DNA of 11,132 nucleotides. Source: DATKWS01 sp035529435 (GTDB lineage Bacteria > Krumholzibacteriota > Krumholzibacteriia > Krumholzibacteriales > Krumholzibacteriaceae). The notes below the pieces were generated by a model. The model was not told the origin of the DNA. It searched no databases and saw nothing but the letters and a program-made list of their open reading frames with translations. Both the position numbers and the translations under genes were made by a program. The stretch is taken from positions 1 to 11,132 of the forward strand of contig DATKWS010000223.1 in the NCBI GenBank assembly GCA_035529435.1, given 5' to 3'. This document shows positions 7,095-11,132 of this stretch, in pieces; the stretch's first letter is position 1; each line of letters begins with the position of its first letter.

Positions 7095-7132
7095 GGGTGG
7101 AGTCTCCCCGGGAGACTCCACCCTTGTTTGGG
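7095..7132 (+). terminator. Terminator-like hairpin or attenuator ahead of the maturase gene
   Basis: A perfect 12-bp stem, GGGTGGAGTCTC (7095-7106) and GAGACTCCACCC (7112-7123), has a 5-nt loop and is followed by TTGTTTGGG. This has the shape of an intrinsic terminator with a weak T-tract. A small hairpin GCGGT-TAT-ACCGC (7081-7093) abuts it. The maturase Shine-Dalgarno lies only about 25 nt downstream, so partial termination would give more precursor than maturase transcript. Confidence 0.6.
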
Positions 7133-7165
7133 CATCGATGCATAGATGGAAAGGCAGAATCTCCC

Positions 7166-8566
7166 ATGCACAGCGACGGCAAACGGGAACCGGAAACAAG
7201 AAGCGACGCCACGATCCCGGCCACGATGTACCCGTGTCTGGCGAACGGTATTTCATTGCATCTCCAACCGTACGGGGCGAGGCTTATACAGGAGGGTGCG
7301 GACCCTCACAATCCAACCGGTTACACGTATTACCAACTCAACCGGGAGGCCGCGCGTATTCTCTCCCTCTGCAACGGGCGAAATTCCTACGGGGAGATAC
7401 TCCGATCGATCAACAAGGAATACTATTCCAACGAGTTCGACGTCGTTCATGTGACCGGCGATTATATCATTAAATCGATCGGGGACGGTACGCTCCAGCT
7501 GCACGATGAGCCGACGGAAGCACAGCTCAGCATCGGCGGCTCCACCGACTATTTCAGCCCTCAGCATGCGGCCTTCGAGCTCACCGATGGGTGCAATCTG
7601 AAATGTCTCCACTGTTACCGGGAGTGCGAGCCGGGTATAGGGAACTGGCTCGATACACCCGAGGCCCTGCGGATACTCTCCGAGCTCGCGGGGCTCGGTG
7701 TTCGGACGATCGAACTCACCGGTGGAGAACCGACGATCCACCCCCGGTTTCGTGAAATCATCGAATTCTCCTTACGAAATTTCAAGATGGTGGCCCTGAT
7801 CACCAACGGAGTGCTGCTCAATAACGAACTCGTGCAGATACTCGCCGAACAGAGTGACCACGTCGTCGTGCAGATAGACATCGATGGGCATACCGGCGAG
7901 GTGCACGACTACCTGCGCGGTGTGCCGGGGTCGTTCCAACGAACGCTGCAAACAGCGAGGCTTCTGACACAGCACGGGGTCAAGTACCGCGCCGCGATGA
8001 ACATTCACGCGAAAAACTTCGATTCGATACGAGCCACCGCCCGTCTCGTCCACGGGCTCGGTGCGAACTGGTTCTCGTTCGCGCCGATACTCGAGGTCGG
8101 CCGGGGGCGCCGGCTCGAGCTCGTCAGGGACGATCAAATACGATCGTGGGAGGAGCTCAAGAGAGAGATCGAGGCCGAATTCCCGCCCGGATTCATTAAC
8201 CTCGGTAAAGAGCTTGAAAGGCGGAACACGAAAAAGGGGATCAACTGCGGGGCGGGATCGCGATCCCTCGTGATCGGTCCGACCGGGTCGGCGCGGCCCT
8301 GCCTGATGATGTCGGAGGATCTGATTTCGTACGGAAACCTGTGCGAGCAATCGCTCGTCGAGATAATGAAGACTGCGCCGTCTGGATACTTATACGATCT
8401 GCCGGCACCCACCAGGGAGATCTGCGGGGACTGCCCCATGTTCATGCTGTGCGGGGGCTGTTTCACGAGGCCGATCCACGCGATGAAGGAGATCAAGGAA
8501 AAAGGGCTCGATATAACCTGCAAGTGGAACGAGAAATTCCGGTTGACCGACCTTGTACCGATCTGA
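7166..8566 (+). CDS. Radical SAM/SPASM peptide maturase with N-terminal PqqD-like RRE domain
   Basis: This 466-residue protein has three parts. Residues about 20-115 resemble PqqD, the RiPP recognition element that binds leader peptides (YYQLNREAARILSLCNGRNSYGEIL, in two pieces at about 55-79). Residues about 134-330 are the radical SAM core with CNLKCLHC (Cys143, Cys147, Cys150) and TGGEP (185-189) for S-adenosylmethionine binding. Residues about 358-455 form a SPASM domain: Cys361-x12-Gly-x4-Cys379, then Cys420, Cys423, Cys429, Cys432 (CGDCPMFMLCGGC) and Cys452, enough for two auxiliary 4Fe-4S clusters. The fourth spacing is Cx2C rather than the more usual Cx3C. Such enzymes crosslink Cys, Tyr or other side chains in RiPP precursors. 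I placed the start at ATG 7166 with GGAAAGG 11 nt upstream. The upstream in-frame GTG at 7097 lies inside the terminator-like hairpin and has no ribosome site. The likely substrate is the 6823 peptide, 184 nt upstream. Confidence 0.93.
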   Translation: MHSDGKREPETRSDATIPATMYPCLANGISLHLQPYGARLIQEGADPHNPTGYTYYQLNREAARILSLCNGRNSYGEILRSINKEYYSNEFDVVHVTGDYIIKSIGDGTLQLHDEPTEAQLSIGGSTDYFSPQHAAFELTDGCNLKCLHCYRECEPGIGNWLDTPEALRILSELAGLGVRTIELTGGEPTIHPRFREIIEFSLRNFKMVALITNGVLLNNELVQILAEQSDHVVVQIDIDGHTGEVHDYLRGVPGSFQRTLQTARLLTQHGVKYRAAMNIHAKNFDSIRATARLVHGLGANWFSFAPILEVGRGRRLELVRDDQIRSWEELKREIEAEFPPGFINLGKELERRNTKKGINCGAGSRSLVIGPTGSARPCLMMSEDLISYGNLCEQSLVEIMKTAPSGYLYDLPAPTREICGDCPMFMLCGGCFTRPIHAMKEIKEKGLDITCKWNEKFRLTDLVPI

Positions 8567-8577
8567 CGGATACGACA

Positions 8578-8949
8578 CTATCGAATAAGCAAGAGTTTCT
8601 TGACATCGTCGGCCGCGCCCGCCGTGAGGCGGCAGAAGTAGATGCCCGTCGCCGCGGCATGCCCGCCGCCCGTGCGCCCGTCCCAGACGATCTCCCGTTG
8701 CCCGGCCGGCATCGGCGCGTTCTCGCAGAGCCTCGACACCCGCCGTCCGGCGTAGAGAGATGTATCGATAACCCGCGGTGATGAATTCTCGATATGGATG
8801 CCGCCCCCCGGCGCCTGCCCGGTCGGTCCGCGCTCGCGGATGGAGCAGAGCCGTATCGTGGGGCTCGATCCGTTCGTACACAGGATGCCGTCCGCCGCCA
8901 GCTCGTCCCAGTCACGCGCATCCTCGTCATAGAATCCGAAACGTAATCC
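8578..8949 (-). pseudogene. Remnant of a secreted beta-helix protein with FlgD-Ig-like C-terminal domain
   Basis: On the minus strand, 123 codons are open from 8949 to a TAG at 8580-8578, bounded upstream by an in-frame TGA (8952-8950), with no plausible start codon and ribosome site. The first half reads like parallel beta-helix repeats (DGILCTNGSSPTIRLCSI, then GGGIHIENSSPRVIDTS). The second half is the latter part of a FlgD-Ig-like or sorting domain (LYAGRRVSRL, PAGQREIVWDGRTGGG, ATGIYFCRLTAG, VKKLLLIR). The initial strands of that domain, normally beginning around an NPFNP-like motif, are missing. The helix repeat runs straight into 'LYAGRRV', which suggests an internal deletion. Full-length relatives are large secreted or surface proteins. 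The stop lies 11 nt from the end of the convergent maturase gene. A frameshift from the frame open above 8950 is possible but cannot be shown. Confidence 0.62.
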
Positions 8950-9039
8950 TCACGTTTGCTGATCGCGACGTCGCCGTACCCAGTCAACCAGTCGCCGCAC
9001 ACCCGTCGAAAAAAATATTTTCCGTACAATGAAAATCCG

Positions 9040-9088
9040 TGCATTCAGCCCCATGCATTCAATCTGTTACTTTCGATCCCTGCATTCA
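9040..9088. repeat. Three direct copies of TGCATTCA
   Basis: TGCATTCA occurs at 9040-9047, 9054-9061 and 9081-9088. The last two extend to TGCATTCAAT in both copies. They lie in the noncoding stretch between the beta-helix remnant and the prolyl oligopeptidase gene. They could be regulator half-sites or chance. Confidence 0.4.
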
Positions 9089-9102
9089 ATTATGATAATT
9101 CA

Positions 9103-9163
9103 CCGGCACGGCCATTTCACTGGCCACGGGGGATGGATTTATATACAATCCCGTCCGTGCCGG
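9103..9163 (+). promoter_or_regulatory. Inverted repeat and possible promoter ahead of the prolyl oligopeptidase gene
   Basis: CCGGCACGG (9103-9111) and CCGTGCCGG (9155-9163) form a perfect 9-bp inverted repeat with a 43-nt centre. That centre holds a smaller hairpin (GGCCA 9110-9114, TGGCC 9121-9125) and an AT-rich stretch TTTATATACAAT (9138-9149). The AT-rich stretch offers -10 candidates, with TTTCAC (9115-9120) as a poor -35. A start near 9155 would leave about 40 nt to the ATG at 9196. The repeat flanks the candidate -10, as an operator would. Confidence 0.4.
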
Positions 9164-9195
9164 ACCCGCACAACATACATCGAAAGGTACGACGA

Positions 9196-11132
9196 ATGGA
9201 TTACCCCGAAACGAAACGCGTCGCCGTGACGGACACGCTGCACGGCCTCACGGTGACCGATCCGTACCGCTGGCTCGAGAACGGTGACGACCCCGCGGTG
9301 CGCGAATGGATCGACGCGCAGAACGATCACGCACGCCGGACGCTCGATGCGATACCGGGGCGGGAGCGGATCCGCGCGATGCTGGAACGCTCCCTCGGCA
9401 TCGGATCCGTCGGCGCGCCGCGGCGGCACGGCCACCGGTACTTTTTCACAAAGAGAGAGGGGAATCAGAACCAGCCCGTGCTCTACTGCCGCGACGGGCT
9501 GCATGAAGTGGCGCGCATACTGGTCGATCCGAACGAGATGAGCGACGACGGCGCCGTCACCATCGACTGGTGGTTCCCCTCCCGTGAGGGCCGGTACGTA
9601 GCGTACGGCCTCTCGCACGGCGGCGACGAGATGAGCACGCTCCACCTCATCGACGCCGGCACCGGCCGTGCGTTGCGCGATACGATCCCCCGAACGCGAA
9701 TGGCAAGCGTCGCCTGGCTGCGGAGCGATGACGGATTCTACTACTCCCGCTTTCCCGCGCCGGGGGAGGTGCCCGAGGGCGAGGAGTTCTACCACAACCG
9801 CATCTACTTCCATCGGCTCGGGACCGATCCGCGCGAGGACCCGCTCGTATTCGGCGAGGGACGGGACATGCACGACTGGCCCCACTGCTCGATCTCCGAG
9901 GACGGCGGCCATCTCGTCATCCACGTTCACCAGGGAATGAGCCGCAACGAGCTCTACATCCGTCCGCTCACCGGCGGGGACGCCGCGTTCATACCCGTCG
10001 CGATGGGGATCGATGCGCATTTCATCGGGTGGATCGACGGCGGATACCTCTACATGAAGACCGATCTCGATGCGCCCAACTACCGGATCCTCCGAACACC
10101 ACTCACCGATCCGTCGCGAAAGAACTGGCGGGAGGTGCTTCCCGAGCACGGGTCCGCCATCGAGTACGCGACCACCGCCGGCGGGCGGCTCTTCGTCACC
10201 TACCTCGAGAATGCAACGAGCGTTCTGTACGAATGCGCGCTCGATGCGGGGTCACGCCGTATGACGGAGCGCACCGGTACGGAAACTCAAAAAAACATGC
10301 TCCCCGGCACCGGCACCATCTTCGATCTCGAGGGGCGTCATGACGGCACGGAGCTCTTTATCGGATTCACGTCGTTTCTCGTTCCCGATACGATCTACCG
10401 CTACGATCTCGAAACAGGCGAGCTCGCCGTGTACGACCGCGCCGGCGGTCCCGCCATCGACGTCTCCACGTTCGAGGTGAAACAGGAATGGTGCACATCG
10501 AAGGACGGGACGCGCGTGCCCGTCTTCCTCGTCCACCGCTCCGGGCTGCGCCGCGACGGCACGAACCCGACCATTCTCTACGGATACGGGGGATTCAACA
10601 TCTCACGCACGCCGCTCCTGCTCAAAAGTTTCCTCCCGTGGCTCGAACTGGGCGGCGTATTCGCCCTCGCGATCCTGCGCGGCGGCGGGGAGTTCGGCTC
10701 CGCGTGGCACCGGGCCGGCAGCCTCGAGAACAAACAGAATGTATTCGACGATTTCGCGGCCGCGGCCTCGTATCTCTGCGGGCAGCACCTCACCGCCCCG
10801 GAGCGGCTCGCTATCTTCGGGGGGAGTAACGGAGGGCTCCTCGTCGGCGCCACCGTCACGCAGCATCCCGGCATCTGCCGGGCCGCCGTCTGCAACGTTC
10901 CCGTCCTCGACATGGCGCGGTTCCACCGCTTCTCGGTGGGCCGGTACTGGATCACCGAGTACGGCGATCCCGATGATCCGGAACAGTTCGTATTTCTGAT
11001 GCACTATTCTCCCTACCACAACGTGTGGGACGGCGTGCCGTACCCGGCCGTGCTCCTCTCCACCGCCGACTCCGACAGCCGCGTCGACCCGATGCATGCG
11101 ATGAAGATGACGGCGCTGCTCCAGCGCGCCAG
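9196..11132 (+). CDS. Prolyl oligopeptidase, S9A family (3' end outside window)
   Basis: 645 residues are visible and the frame is still open at the window end; full-length relatives have about 680-720. The N-terminal part (TDTLHGLTVTDPYRWLEN) is the typical POP opening, followed by a beta-propeller region to about residue 430 and then the alpha/beta hydrolase domain. Catalytic elements: LYGYGGFN, LRGGGEFGSAWHRAG, the nucleophile Ser544 in GGSNGG, and the likely Asp627 in SDSRVDP. The catalytic His would lie beyond the window. The enzyme cuts short peptides after proline in the cytoplasm; no signal peptide is present. The ATG at 9196 is preceded by AAAGG about 8 nt upstream. S9A enzymes serve as leader proteases in some RiPP pathways (class III lanthipeptides), and the 6823 peptide has Pro10, Pro33 and Pro35. 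However, this gene sits about 630 nt beyond the maturase behind a broken gene and its own likely promoter, so a general peptide-degrading role is equally possible. Confidence 0.93.
   Translation, partial: MDYPETKRVAVTDTLHGLTVTDPYRWLENGDDPAVREWIDAQNDHARRTLDAIPGRERIRAMLERSLGIGSVGAPRRHGHRYFFTKREGNQNQPVLYCRDGLHEVARILVDPNEMSDDGAVTIDWWFPSREGRYVAYGLSHGGDEMSTLHLIDAGTGRALRDTIPRTRMASVAWLRSDDGFYYSRFPAPGEVPEGEEFYHNRIYFHRLGTDPREDPLVFGEGRDMHDWPHCSISEDGGHLVIHVHQGMSRNELYIRPLTGGDAAFIPVAMGIDAHFIGWIDGGYLYMKTDLDAPNYRILRTPLTDPSRKNWREVLPEHGSAIEYATTAGGRLFVTYLENATSVLYECALDAGSRRMTERTGTETQKNMLPGTGTIFDLEGRHDGTELFIGFTSFLVPDTIYRYDLETGELAVYDRAGGPAIDVSTFEVKQEWCTSKDGTRVPVFLVHRSGLRRDGTNPTILYGYGGFNISRTPLLLKSFLPWLELGGVFALAILRGGGEFGSAWHRAGSLENKQNVFDDFAAAASYLCGQHLTAPERLAIFGGSNGGLLVGATVTQHPGICRAAVCNVPVLDMARFHRFSVGRYWITEYGDPDDPEQFVFLMHYSPYHNVWDGVPYPAVLLSTADSDSRVDPMHAMKMTALLQRA

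Noticed and set aside
7097..7165. GTG start giving the maturase 23 extra residues
   Set aside because: The codon is inside the perfect 12-bp hairpin at 7095-7123, has no Shine-Dalgarno, and the added residues precede the RRE domain without adding to it.
8493..9044. 183-residue minus-strand frame covering 8493-9044
   Set aside because: It is Arg/Ser-rich in most of its length and out of frame with the recognisable beta-helix/FlgD-like remnant on the same strand; it also runs into the 3' end of the maturase gene.
9139..10149. 336-residue open frame on the minus strand
   Set aside because: It is antisense to the prolyl oligopeptidase and has no recognisable domain.

Overview
The window is a GC-rich bacterial chromosome segment. 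Several genes have GTG starts, and a broken gene at 8578-8949 encodes parallel beta-helix repeats followed by a FlgD-Ig-like C-terminal (sorting-type) domain. Such proteins are common in FCB-group bacteria and related uncultured phyla, so a deep-branching, environmental, possibly uncultured bacterium is likely. This is inference; no rRNA or other marker gene is present.

Layout. 1-533: 3' end of an unrecognised gene, possibly a glycoside-hydrolase-like barrel protein (+). 652-1044: small FHA-domain protein (+). 1277-2818: POT/PTR2 proton-coupled peptide transporter (+), followed after 17 nt by a lipoprotein gene (2836-3417, +). The minus-strand block 6452 to 3505 reads, in transcription order, a B12-binding-type radical SAM enzyme, an ABC ATPase and an ABC-2 permease. 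From 6823 the plus strand carries a 52-residue Cys-rich small protein and then, after two strong hairpins, a radical SAM/SPASM enzyme with an N-terminal PqqD-like (RRE) domain (7166-8566). 8578-8949 (-) is the beta-helix/FlgD-like remnant. From 9196 to the window end is a prolyl oligopeptidase (+, 3' end missing).

Main interpretation. The 6823-6981 gene, 7166-8566 gene and the divergent rSAM-ABC block look like an uncharacterised RiPP (ribosomally made, modified peptide) cluster. The candidate precursor MSDKTLMATPSK... carries four Cys in a CxxCxxCxxC block. The SPASM enzyme with its leader-binding domain is the expected maturase. The B12-type radical SAM enzyme is a possible second tailoring enzyme, and the ABC pair a possible exporter. 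Two back-to-back sigma70-like promoters, each with a perfect TTGACA box, sit between the two arms, which suggests co-expression. The prolyl oligopeptidase could be a leader protease or could be unrelated.

The region left of 3505 (FHA, POT transporter, lipoprotein) looks like ordinary chromosomal content and has no evident link to the cluster beyond proximity. No tRNA, rRNA, CRISPR array, transposase or known riboswitch was recognised.
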